NCBI RefSeq assembly: GCF_001269925.1
Contig: NZ_LHVO01000052.1
Location: 142,626 to 206,625 of the forward strand
Source of the DNA: Pseudomonas sp. MIACH
Lineage (GTDB): Bacteria; Pseudomonadota; Gammaproteobacteria; Pseudomonadales; Pseudomonadaceae
Direction: 5' to 3'
DNA length: 64,000 nucleotides
The translations under genes and the position numbers were made by a program. This document shows positions 1 through 8,087 of the stretch, piece by piece. Each line of letters begins with the position of its first letter. The first letter of the stretch is position 1. The notes under the pieces were generated by a model, which was given only the letters and a program-made list of their open reading frames with translations, had not been told where the DNA came from and ran no database searches.

Positions 1-1724
1 ATGCCTTCTCCTCCGGTCGCCGGATGCGTCGTGTGATTAGGCGACCAGGAATCGTTCCATGCCAGCTTTATAACGTGCGTCTGGTAAATATCCGCTTGTA
101 CGCCAAACGAATAAGTGATCTGCCCTTCCGCACCGGTCATGCCGCCGGTGGCCGCGTTACCTTGAAGGCCATAGCTGGCAAACACCGGCGAACTGATATC
201 GACGCCCGGAAATACCTGCAACCAGCGTGGCGTGAAGTTGGTGGACAGCACCGTGGAGTTGCGCGTCACACACCCATAGGACTCATCACCTGAACCTGGA
301 ACGCCACTACGATTGGCACACAATGGCGAATCAGACCCTTTCAGCGGGTAATTATTGCCACCCAGAGGCGTGAACACGCCGCCTGAACTGATGCCAAATT
401 CAGGGTTGTAGGTGACCTTATCCAAATGCTGGAACGCCAGTTCGGCGGACACTTCACCTGCGTCCCAAAGCATGGTTTCAGGCAACAGCTTTACCGCGTT
501 CAGCACCAGGCCATAGACGTTTCCGCGGGGAGCATTTTCAGAGTCGAACCCAGCGATCACACCCGGGGCAACTTGAGCAAGCCGCCCCGTTACCGGCGTA
601 AACAACTGCGCATTGCGCCGATAGGTGGCTTCCATCCCGAAGTTAACGCCCTCGATGTTTTGTTCCATCGCAAAACCAAAGAGCTGGTTCTTTTTCGGGT
701 TGTAAAAGCTATCCAACGTGCCGTCAGGCGCGGTCGCAAACGGATTTGGGGTTTTCTCGTAGAACTCGCGGTAAACGAGGCTCATGTTGCCACCATCCAG
801 GAAATCGGGTTGCCATTTGGCCATAACCCCCCAGTCGTGGTCGCCGCTGCCCGGTTTATTGTGAGTGGAGCCGATCAAAGGGCCGTCAGCCCCATAGAAA
901 GCCGGCGATGCGGCTTCAAAATAAGTACCGCCCTCTGGATAACGATCGCGACGCCATTCCAGTGAGTACTGCCAGGCAAGCGAGAACTCAGGCGTGAGCT
1001 GCGTAGTACCGGTAAATTGATTCTGCGGCAGAAATAGCTCCTTGGCTTCCAGGCCAGGACTGAGTGCCGCTTTCTGTAGGTCCATGGCCGCTTGGCTATA
1101 GGCAATCGACGACTGCTTCGATTGCGGGAAGAGCGAGTTCCCCCAATAGATGTTGTGTCTGCCGAATTTTACCGATGTTGTGGTTTGACCAAGGTCAAAG
1201 GTATTGAACACAAAAGCGTCAAGCACTTCAGCATATGGCCCGCTCGTGTAGTTGCGGGTGTAGTCCGAATACTTGCCGTTTTTGAAGAACTCATTGGAAA
1301 GAAAGTTATTCGTTGTGGGGTCATCCACACCACCACCGTAGGTCGAGTCGTACCAACCCGCCGCGCTGACCCGCAGGCCGTAGCTCCCCTTGATGATCAA
1401 ATCGAATTCGGACAGTACGTCGAGGCGATTCAGAATCACATCGCCCTTCTTGAAGCGATTATTACCCAACGCAACCGCGTTGTTGTTGGCATCCGCCGTG
1501 CCACTAGGCCCCAGCTTCAACCGCGAGTCCGTGCCTTCCCCGCGGATGCCCAGGTTATAGCGAACCGTGGTGTCCAGACGGCTCTGAATGTCCGGATTGC
1601 CAAAATCAAGACTGATTGCGTCGGCGTCGTTGATTACACCAGCCACCGCCAATGCCAACAATGACACCTGCAGGAGGTTACGCCGGTAAAGCCTATGCTG
1701 AGGTTGTGCGAAGCGAAGATTCAT
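1..1724 (-). CDS. DUF1302 family outer-membrane protein (3' end beyond left edge)
   Basis: Reading the minus strand from ATG at 1724 gives about 574 codons with no stop before the window edge, so the C-terminus is missing. The first ~36 residues look like a signal peptide (basic start, then LLALAVAG, ending ADA). The mature part begins with a DUF1302-like segment (LDFGNPDIQSRLDTTVRYN) and continues as alternating, aromatic-rich stretches typical of a beta-barrel. GGAG lies about 9 bases before the ATG. In Pseudomonas, DUF1302 proteins usually pair with a DUF1329 lipoprotein, expected left of the window, and sit beside terpene, steroid or fatty-acid catabolic genes. A role in uptake of a hydrophobic substrate is inference. 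The 13-bp palindrome at 1862 lies about 140 bp upstream. Confidence 0.85.
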   Translation of the reverse strand, partial: MNLRFAQPQHRLYRRNLLQVSLLALAVAGVINDADAISLDFGNPDIQSRLDTTVRYNLGIRGEGTDSRLKLGPSGTADANNNAVALGNNRFKKGDVILNRLDVLSEFDLIIKGSYGLRVSAAGWYDSTYGGGVDDPTTNNFLSNEFFKNGKYSDYTRNYTSGPYAEVLDAFVFNTFDLGQTTTSVKFGRHNIYWGNSLFPQSKQSSIAYSQAAMDLQKAALSPGLEAKELFLPQNQFTGTTQLTPEFSLAWQYSLEWRRDRYPEGGTYFEAASPAFYGADGPLIGSTHNKPGSGDHDWGVMAKWQPDFLDGGNMSLVYREFYEKTPNPFATAPDGTLDSFYNPKKNQLFGFAMEQNIEGVNFGMEATYRRNAQLFTPVTGRLAQVAPGVIAGFDSENAPRGNVYGLVLNAVKLLPETMLWDAGEVSAELAFQHLDKVTYNPEFGISSGGVFTPLGGNNYPLKGSDSPLCANRSGVPGSGDESYGCVTRNSTVLSTNFTPRWLQVFPGVDISSPVFASYGLQGNAATGGMTGAEGQITYSFGVQADIYQTHVIKLAWNDSWSPNHTTHPATGGEG

Positions 1725-1861
1725 TATTATTGTTCTCCATCTCTGATGCCACACCCGCTAGGTGCCCATAGGAGGCGCCGGATACCGGCAACCGCTCCCG
1801 TTTTTTATTTTTATCTCCCCTCGCCGGGTTTCGCGAAAGGGTGCCTATCGATCACGTTTGG

Positions 1862-1874
1862 TGAACGACGTTCA
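1862..1874. promoter_or_regulatory. Palindromic operator candidate, copy 1
   Basis: TGAACGACGTTCA is a perfect inverted repeat (TGAACG, central A, CGTTCA) upstream of the minus-strand DUF1302 gene. The TGAA-N5-TTCA frame recurs at 2245, 17507 and 18836. Size and symmetry fit a dimeric TetR- or GntR-type repressor; the regulator itself is not identified. Confidence 0.55.
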
Positions 1875-2192
1875 GATAATTGTACATGGGCAGTAAGTTG
1901 TCAATCCCAACCTGGTAACGATTCGCTCTCCCGGCCATCCATACCCCCCTTCACGCACGGAAACGCTCCATGGGCGTCTGGCAACCGGCCGTTTCGTAAC
2001 ACGTGAAGGCGACCTGACGCGCACGGATTCTAAACGAGATCGCTGGTGCAGCTTGGTGACCTTAAGCCAAACATCGGATAACCGCTGAAGGATATTCTCA
2101 AAGGCCATGCGTACTGCCGGGAATTTTTCACCTCGCCCCGCTTGCCCTCCGGCGACAAACAACAGCTCGATCAGCTGTTGAATCGACTCCAT
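1872..2192 (-). CDS. Doubtful small hypothetical protein or gene remnant (106 aa)
   Basis: The start ATG at 2192 is preceded by GAGGTG about 14 bases upstream. Residues 1-50 (MESIQQLIELLFVAGGQAG...) have a normal helical composition; the remainder is rich in R, P and S and looks like non-coding read-through. No family is recognised. It lies inside a divergent promoter region and its end overlaps the palindrome at 1862, which argues against a conserved full-length gene. It may be the decayed end of a former regulator; that is a guess. Confidence 0.2.
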   Translation of the reverse strand: MESIQQLIELLFVAGGQAGRGEKFPAVRMAFENILQRLSDVWLKVTKLHQRSRLESVRVRSPSRVTKRPVARRPWSVSVREGGYGWPGERIVTRLGLTTYCPCTII

Positions 2193-2244
2193 CGCTTTTC
2201 GACACCTCAGATCGAGGATCCGGCATTGACGCCGAACGCATATA

Positions 2245-2257
2245 TGAATAACGTTCA
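2245..2257. promoter_or_regulatory. Palindromic operator candidate, copy 2
   Basis: TGAATAACGTTCA, 11 of 13 positions identical to the copy at 1862, lies 41 bp before the SDR start codon, a position suited to repressing that promoter. Confidence 0.55.
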
Positions 2258-2298
2258 GAAATAGCCTTCAACACCAATAACAATCAGAGGGTCGTTTT

Positions 2299-3249
2299 AT
2301 GAGCAAGGTCGATTTCAGCGGACGCGTCGCCATCGTCACCGGTTCAGGGGGCGGCCTTGGCCGGACCTACGCGCTGGAGCTCGCCGCACGCGGCGCTTCA
2401 GTGGTGATCAATGATTTGGGTGGTAGTTTTGACGGCAAAGGTGGCTCTCACCGGATGGCCGATCAGGTAGTCGAGGAAATCCGCTCTGCCGGCGGCAAAG
2501 CGGTGGCCAACTATGATTCAGTTGCCACCCGCGCCGGAGGCGAGGCTATCGTTCAGGCCGCGCTGGATGCCTTTGGCAAAGTCGACATCGTTATCAATAA
2601 CGCGGGTCATCTGCGCAATGCGCGGTTTGAAGACCTGAATGACGAAAACCTGGACTCGATCCTTGATGTGCATCTCAAAGGCGCGGTCTACGTCACCCAA
2701 CCCGCCTACAAAATCATGAAAAAACAAGGATACGGCAGAGTGGTATTTGCCTCTTCGGCCGCAGGTGTTTTCGGCAATGCACAGCAAGCTGCCTATGGCA
2801 CAGCAAAAGCAGGGCTTATCGGCTTGATGAACGTTTTGTCGCTTGAGGGCAAGGAGCATGGTGTGCTGTGCAACGCTTTGTTGCCAACCGCCAACAGCCG
2901 CATGTCCGAGGCCATGGACCCAAAACAGCTCGAAGCCTTCGGTGCTCAGTACGCTGCCTTCGGTGAACATTTGGGGCAATCCTATGAGCCGGCATTTGTC
3001 ACCCCACTGGTCGTCTACCTTGCCAGCGAAACTTGCCAGAGTACTCACGCCATCTATTCGGCTTCGGTAGGCCGCTACGCCCGCGCTTTCATCGGTATCG
3101 CCGATGGCTGGAACGGACCTCGACTTGAACCGGCCAGCGTCGAAGAGGTGGCGGCCAACTTCGAGCAAATTACCGACACCCGCAGCTATAGCATCCCTGG
3201 CTCGTTGTCCGACGAATTCGACATTATCAATCGCAATTTCCGCAAGTAA
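2299..3249 (+). CDS. SDR family 3-hydroxyacyl-CoA-type dehydrogenase (316 aa)
   Basis: A short-chain dehydrogenase. The nucleotide-binding TGSGGGLGR is at residues ~14-22, followed by NDLGG, which is typical of the multifunctional-enzyme-2/HSD17B4-like branch. The catalytic serine lies in SSAAGVFGN and the YxxxK pair in AAYGTAKAG (~165-172). At 316 residues it is longer than a classical ~250-residue SDR, as expected for this branch with its C-terminal extension. These enzymes oxidise 3-hydroxyacyl-CoA esters with NAD(P)+. The start has GAGGG upstream. It is divergent from the DUF1302 gene and the operator-like palindrome is 41 bp upstream. The exact substrate is unknown. Confidence 0.88.
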   Translation: MSKVDFSGRVAIVTGSGGGLGRTYALELAARGASVVINDLGGSFDGKGGSHRMADQVVEEIRSAGGKAVANYDSVATRAGGEAIVQAALDAFGKVDIVINNAGHLRNARFEDLNDENLDSILDVHLKGAVYVTQPAYKIMKKQGYGRVVFASSAAGVFGNAQQAAYGTAKAGLIGLMNVLSLEGKEHGVLCNALLPTANSRMSEAMDPKQLEAFGAQYAAFGEHLGQSYEPAFVTPLVVYLASETCQSTHAIYSASVGRYARAFIGIADGWNGPRLEPASVEEVAANFEQITDTRSYSIPGSLSDEFDIINRNFRK

Positions 3250-3262
3250 AACGCTACCGACA

Positions 3263-3287
3263 GCAACCGCCTCATCGAGGCGGTTGC
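3263..3287 (+). terminator. Hairpin after the SDR gene
   Basis: GCAACCGCCTC, loop ATC, GAGGCGGTTGC: an 11-bp perfect stem 13 bp after the SDR stop codon. No clear T-run follows, so it may be a weak terminator or an mRNA-stabilising stem before the chemoreceptor gene. Confidence 0.55.
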
Positions 3288-3332
3288 ATCGTTGACGAAG
3301 CCCGCCCCTAACAATAATAAAGGCACGTACCC

Positions 3333-5033
3333 ATGGGCAACTTCTCGATCAAATCCAAACTGGCTTTCATGGCCGCGTTTGCAACATTGATGCTGGTACT
3401 GGTCGGTCTAAGCGGCTGGAATGGCATACGCCAATTAAGCGCTGCGCTGGAACACATCAGCAACGAAACAGATCCTGCGGTGAGTCATCTGCTGACCCTG
3501 CGCCTAGGGCAACTTGGCACGGTCAACTCGACCCGGGAAATGATCGGCTGGAATCTGGACCAGTTCGATACCATTGACGATAAAACCTCGATCATTGAAG
3601 AGGCTCACGCCTTCTATAGCGGCGTGGCACAGGACAAAGAGTCGGCAGAACGCATGGCCGCTCAAGCCTATGACAGCTACGCAAAACTGCCTAAAAACCC
3701 GGAAGAAATCGAGTCATGGAAATCCGTTCAGAGCGAATGGGCGAATTTCAAAGACAGCAATGACTCAATCCATCGGCTACTCGACCAATTGCGTACGGCC
3801 ACATCCTGGGACGCATTACGGCAGAACATGAGTGAGATAACCGGTCTGGATCAGGTCGCCCAAAGCGCGGTCAACAACCTGGCCGTGGCACTGGATAAAC
3901 TGATCAAGCTCAACAAGGGTTATGCCAACCAGGCAAAACTCGACGGCGAACAGGCCCAACAACGCGCACTGCACTGGATCCTGCTCATGTCTGGCGCTGC
4001 CGTGCTCGGCCTGGGTTTGATCACCTTTCTGGTCGCCCGCAACATTGTCGGTGCCCTAACCACAATGCGCGGCACCATCGTCGAAGTCGCCCAAAGCAAT
4101 GATTTCACCTTGCGCGCTCAGGTTCGCGGACGTGATGAGACCAGCCAGACCGCCCGCGCCTTTAACCAATTGCTCGATAAGCTGCAGCTGTCGTTGCGCG
4201 AGGTGCTGAACAACGCCGACCAACTCACCCAGGTGGCCGACAGCGCGTATAACGCATCGCGCCACGTGTCAGCCTCCTCCACCAGCCAGAGCGAAGCTGC
4301 GACCCTGATCGCCGCGGCGGTCGAGCAGATGTCGGTCAGCATTGGTCAGGTCAGTGAAAGCACCCAGGACGCACTGCTGCGCGCTCAGCAAGCCGGCGAA
4401 ACCGCAAGTCAGGGCAGCGCCATTATCACGCGCAATACATTGGAAATGGATCTGATCGCCTCGACGGTCAGTGATACCGGCGTCACCATTACTGATCTGG
4501 GGCAGCAATCAGACAAAATATCCCTGGTCATGCAGGTCATTCGCGACGTCGCGGAACAAACGATCCTGCTGGCCCTTAATGCCGCCATTGAAGCTGCACG
4601 CGCCGGCGAGCAAGGACGCGGTTTTGCCGTGGTGGCAGACGAAGTTCGCAAGCTCGCCGGGCGTACGTCAGTGTCATCGGATGAAATCGCGCAGGTGGTG
4701 ACAACAATCCAAGCATCCGCGCGCGAGGCCATGACCCGAATGCTCAGCGTCACCGATCGCGTGGTGGCCGGCAAGCAGCTGTCGGACCAGGTAGCCGATC
4801 GCATGCAGACGATCCGTGTCAGCGCCAGCCAGGTCGGCGACGCCATCGACTTGATCGCCAGCGCCATCGATCAACAGAACACCGCCACACAAGACATCGC
4901 ACGCAGGGTCGAATTGGTGGCGCGCATGAGCGAAGAAAACAGCCAGTCAGCGAGTCAGACGTCGGAAATCTCCAGCCAACTCAATGCCCTCGCGCGCTCG
5001 CTACAGGCTACGGCCGGCCAGTTCCGGGTCTGA
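3333..5033 (+). CDS. Methyl-accepting chemotaxis protein (566 aa)
   Basis: An inner-membrane chemoreceptor. TM1 is at ~11-30, then a periplasmic four-helix-type sensor to ~210, TM2 ~213-235 and a HAMP domain to ~290. The cytoplasmic signalling hairpin has its tip in the stretch LLALNAAIEAARAGEQGRGF. Such receptors control CheA through CheW. A position inside a catabolic locus suggests it senses the substrate or a metabolite (inference). The conserved Asn after EQT at the hairpin tip is Ile here (EQTILLALN), and KLAERTS reads KLAGRTS. The upstream AAAGG supports the start. The next gene follows after 24 bp. Confidence 0.93.
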   Translation: MGNFSIKSKLAFMAAFATLMLVLVGLSGWNGIRQLSAALEHISNETDPAVSHLLTLRLGQLGTVNSTREMIGWNLDQFDTIDDKTSIIEEAHAFYSGVAQDKESAERMAAQAYDSYAKLPKNPEEIESWKSVQSEWANFKDSNDSIHRLLDQLRTATSWDALRQNMSEITGLDQVAQSAVNNLAVALDKLIKLNKGYANQAKLDGEQAQQRALHWILLMSGAAVLGLGLITFLVARNIVGALTTMRGTIVEVAQSNDFTLRAQVRGRDETSQTARAFNQLLDKLQLSLREVLNNADQLTQVADSAYNASRHVSASSTSQSEAATLIAAAVEQMSVSIGQVSESTQDALLRAQQAGETASQGSAIITRNTLEMDLIASTVSDTGVTITDLGQQSDKISLVMQVIRDVAEQTILLALNAAIEAARAGEQGRGFAVVADEVRKLAGRTSVSSDEIAQVVTTIQASAREAMTRMLSVTDRVVAGKQLSDQVADRMQTIRVSASQVGDAIDLIASAIDQQNTATQDIARRVELVARMSEENSQSASQTSEISSQLNALARSLQATAGQFRV

Positions 5034-5057
5034 ATTGGATGTACCACGGGGAACGTT

Positions 5058-5819
5058 ATGCAAAATGACTTGATTCCACTTAACGCCCTTTATGGTCAGG
5101 GCTGTTATCGACGACGGATCTTGCTTCAACGCAATGGCCGCAGCGTAATTGCCGAACTGGAAGACGACTATCACGGTTTTCGCCTGGCGCTGGAGCATGA
5201 CGGGCACTACTTGACCCACATTACCGCCCAGAGCCTGCGCATTCCGACCACCGCCTGCCTGGAAGCACCGGCCTTGCTGCACGCGTTGGTGGGTCACCCT
5301 CTGACGCCGGATCGTTTGCAGTTTCGCAAAGACACGGCGCCTCGTCTGCATTGCACGCATTTACATGATTTGCTGTGGTTGTCGATGGCACACGCTGGCC
5401 GGTGCGAGGACTCGCGCCTTTACGACATTGAAGTACCGGACGTGCGTGAGGGTATGACTCGGGTCAATGTGCAACTCAATGGCCGGGAAATCCTGGCCTG
5501 GGAAACTGATCTCGACGCCTTGCTGGGGCCTGCCGAACAGGCTGGAAAACCCTTGCGCAATGGCTTTTCACACTGGGCCGCGCAGGACTATCGCGGTGAC
5601 CGGCTGGAAGCGGCCTATATCCTGCAAATTGCAATAATGGTCGCTCGCGCCCGCCGACTGGATGTGGAGGCGATGCGTGCCGCTCGGGACCAGCCTGTCA
5701 AAGCACTGCTGGGCGCTTGCCATGCGTTTCAAGCCAACGTCATTGACCGCGCCCTGCCCGTATTGGGCACCGTGCGCGACTTCAGTGAGCGGCCGCAGGA
5801 CCTGCTGCTGTTCGAGTGA
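5058..5819 (+). CDS. DUF2889 domain protein (253 aa)
   Basis: The N-terminal two thirds fit DUF2889: an arginine-rich start (YRRRILLQRNG), then the ELEDDYHGF segment and a cysteine-containing RIPTTACLEA segment. The biochemical role is unknown; from memory the family often sits beside CoA-ester catabolic genes in proteobacteria. It has no signal peptide or membrane segment, so it is probably cytoplasmic. It lies 24 bp after the chemoreceptor and is convergent with the CoA-transferase gene at 5856. Confidence 0.7.
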   Translation: MQNDLIPLNALYGQGCYRRRILLQRNGRSVIAELEDDYHGFRLALEHDGHYLTHITAQSLRIPTTACLEAPALLHALVGHPLTPDRLQFRKDTAPRLHCTHLHDLLWLSMAHAGRCEDSRLYDIEVPDVREGMTRVNVQLNGREILAWETDLDALLGPAEQAGKPLRNGFSHWAAQDYRGDRLEAAYILQIAIMVARARRLDVEAMRAARDQPVKALLGACHAFQANVIDRALPVLGTVRDFSERPQDLLLFE

Positions 5820-5820
5820 A

Positions 5821-5836
5821 GGCGCCCGCTGGCGCC
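5821..5836. terminator. Small GC hairpin between convergent genes
   Basis: GGCGCC, CGCT, GGCGCC sits directly after the DUF2889 stop, followed by CGCCTCTTT. It may end transcription from either side, but the T-run is short. Confidence 0.35.
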
Positions 5837-5855
5837 CGCCTCTTTCTACTGCCGC

Positions 5856-7091
5856 TCAGACAATACGATTTTGTCGCAAGTCCTGGACCGCACGGTCATC
5901 CAACCCCAGTAAGCCCTTGAGAATTTCCTCCGTATGTTCTCCCTGGAATGGCGGCGCCGTGTACTCGGTGATCGGCGTCCCGGAGAACTTCACCGGGTTG
6001 GCAACCAGCTTGACTTTGCCACTGGCTGACAACGCGTGGTCGGTTTCCACACACATATTGCGCGACTGAACATGCGGGTCGGCAAACACCTTGTCCAGGG
6101 TATTGATGGGGCCAGCAGGCACTCCGGCCTCATCCAGCGCGGCTAGCAAATCGCTTAATTTCCACGAGGCCACCAGTGGTTCAAACACGTCTCCCAACGC
6201 GCGACGATTGACTACGCGCAAGGCGATTTCCGAGAAACGTTCGTCGGTGGTCAACTCAGGATGACCGAGCACGTCGCACAGGCGTGCGTATTGCTCGTTA
6301 TTACCGGCGACCACCATGATGTCGCCGTCTGCACAATGGAACATGCGTGACGGCATGCCGCCATTGCCCTCGGTCCCGCGCCGCACCGGCACGTCGCCGG
6401 AGACCAGGTACTGACTGGCGTAATGCGAGGTCGCGGCGATCAACGAGTCCAGCAAGGCGACGTCGATATGCTGCCCCGGCTCGCCGTTCAGATCCCGAGC
6501 ATAGAGGGCTGCCTGAATCGCATACGCCGCATATTGACCTGCCAGGATGTCGGCTAGGCTGGGCCCGGTTTTCATCGGGCCACCGCCGGGGACATCGTCC
6601 GGCAGACCGGTGATACTCATCAACCCCCCCATGGCCTGGAAGATCGAGTCGTAACCCGGACGAGGCGCATAGGGGCCAGTCTGGCCAAACCCGGTCAATG
6701 AACAATAAATCAGGTTCGGGTTGACCTGTTTGAGGCTTTCATAATCAAGCCCGTAGCGCTTCAGATCACCGACCTTATAGTTTTCCAATAGCACGTCGCA
6801 CTTGGCGACCAGTGCGCGGATCAACGCCTGCCCCTCCGGTTTCGCAATGTCACAACTGAGGGATTTCTTGTTGCGGTTGGTGCTGATGTAAAACGACGAC
6901 TCGCGCGTGTTGTTACCCTCGGCATCCTTGAGGAAGGGTGGGCCAAACTGGCGTGAATCATCGCCCTTGCCTGGGCGTTCGATCTTGATCACTTCGGCGC
7001 CGAGGTCGGCAAGCATCTGTGCTGCCCAGGGGCCGGCGAGAATTCGGCTCATATCCAGCACGCGGATACGAGAAAGCGGGCCTTTAGCCAT
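5856..7091 (-). CDS. CaiB/BaiF family III CoA-transferase (411 aa)
   Basis: Residues 4-60 (RIRVLDMSRILAGPWAAQM, then GAEVIKIERPGKGDDSR) are the signature start of family III CoA-transferases, which move CoA from one thioester to a free carboxylate. The QHIDVALLDSLIA stretch (~205-217) corresponds to the region of the catalytic aspartate. Length is normal. It is followed closely by the hydratase gene upstream on the same strand (18 bp gap), so the two form a minus-strand operon read from 7906. The acid activated is unknown. Confidence 0.9.
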   Translation of the reverse strand: MAKGPLSRIRVLDMSRILAGPWAAQMLADLGAEVIKIERPGKGDDSRQFGPPFLKDAEGNNTRESSFYISTNRNKKSLSCDIAKPEGQALIRALVAKCDVLLENYKVGDLKRYGLDYESLKQVNPNLIYCSLTGFGQTGPYAPRPGYDSIFQAMGGLMSITGLPDDVPGGGPMKTGPSLADILAGQYAAYAIQAALYARDLNGEPGQHIDVALLDSLIAATSHYASQYLVSGDVPVRRGTEGNGGMPSRMFHCADGDIMVVAGNNEQYARLCDVLGHPELTTDERFSEIALRVVNRRALGDVFEPLVASWKLSDLLAALDEAGVPAGPINTLDKVFADPHVQSRNMCVETDHALSASGKVKLVANPVKFSGTPITEYTAPPFQGEHTEEILKGLLGLDDRAVQDLRQNRIV

Positions 7092-7108
7092 TTTGTTATG
7101 TCCTTTCC

Positions 7109-7906
7109 TTAACGTCCGATAAAACGCGCAGTACGTTTTTCGACAAACGACTGTACGCCCTCTTTGGCGTCTTCAGTGTTGTAGAGAAACTTCTGCGTCG
7201 ATTGAATCTTCGAGTACGCCGTCAGCCAGCCTTGCCCAAGGGAAACACGCGCATTCTCGCGTGTCGCCTGAACCGCCAGCGGCGCTTGAGCCGCGATTTT
7301 TTCCGCGTACTCAAGGGCCTTTGCAAACTCTTCACCCGGCTCAACCACATCCTGCACGAAGTTCATGCGATAGGCCTCCTGGGCACTGAACTCGTCGCCG
7401 GTCAGGAGCACCTTCATCGCATTGCCCCAGCCTGTGCGCTCGACCATCCTGATCGTCGCGCCGCAGCCGGCCATGATCCCGCGCTTGACCTCCAACTGAG
7501 AGAACCGGCAGTTGCTCGCAGCGACCGCAATGTCGCTGGCCAGCATCAACTCGACCGCAACCGTAAAGCAAATACCTTTGAGGGCGATGACCACCGGCTT
7601 TTTGCGTAACGGTTCACGCAGGTTGAAAGGGTCTGCCTCACTGGCCGGAAACAGCACTTTGCCTTCCTTTCTCAGCGGCGCGATCTTTGGCATGTCCAAA
7701 CCGGCGGTGAAGTGATCACCTTCGGCGTACAACAATCCGCAAAACAATTCCGGCGACTCTTCCAGTCGGGTAAACGCCCTTGCCAGTTCTTCGAACATTT
7801 TGGGTGTGAAGCCGTTGCGCTTTTCTGGCCGATCAATGCCGATCAGCAAAATATTGCCCTGTTGCCGGGCGGTTACTTGCCCATCTGGATCGCGTGTGTC
7901 GGTCAT
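7109..7906 (-). CDS. Enoyl-CoA hydratase/isomerase (crotonase) family (265 aa)
   Basis: A crotonase fold. The oxyanion-hole region is near FTAGLDMPKI (~66-75). Acidic residues at the two usual catalytic positions are kept in TVAVELML and FSQLEVKRG, although the usual GGGCELA loop is replaced by VAVELM. Hydration, isomerisation or hydrolysis of a CoA ester is possible. It is the first gene of the minus-strand pair with the CoA-transferase and diverges from the MFS gene across 181 bp that contains a degenerate operator copy. Confidence 0.85.
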   Translation of the reverse strand: MTDTRDPDGQVTARQQGNILLIGIDRPEKRNGFTPKMFEELARAFTRLEESPELFCGLLYAEGDHFTAGLDMPKIAPLRKEGKVLFPASEADPFNLREPLRKKPVVIALKGICFTVAVELMLASDIAVAASNCRFSQLEVKRGIMAGCGATIRMVERTGWGNAMKVLLTGDEFSAQEAYRMNFVQDVVEPGEEFAKALEYAEKIAAQAPLAVQATRENARVSLGQGWLTAYSKIQSTQKFLYNTEDAKEGVQSFVEKRTARFIGR

Positions 7907-8017
7907 GCCCCTGCTCCCCCTAGTTGACTGCCTTGCATCGTGACATCGGTACCCTGCTCAACCCGCCATAAACCCATGCAAGCGCATTGACAGCCACCAA
8001 AGCTGTGTTCAGAATGA

Positions 8018-8030
8018 TAAACACTGTTCA
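8018..8030. promoter_or_regulatory. Degenerate operator candidate, copy 3
   Basis: TAAACACTGTTCA matches TGAACACCGTTCA (17507) at 11 of 13 positions and lies between the divergent hydratase and MFS genes. A second TGTTCA half-site is at 8007-8012. Confidence 0.35.
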
Positions 8031-8087
8031 CAATATTGACAATAGCATCAGTCCTGTTCAAGGACCGTTCCGACACCGGGTGGACAC

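Larger units (their letters stand above)
1725..2298. other. Divergent regulatory region between DUF1302 and SDR genes
   Basis: 574 bp without a well-supported gene. It holds two copies of a TGAA-N5-TTCA palindrome, one facing each flanking gene. A minus-strand open frame (2192 to 1872) has a plausible GAGG upstream, but only its first ~50 residues look protein-like and the rest is arginine- and proline-rich, so it is listed separately at low confidence. Confidence 0.6.
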
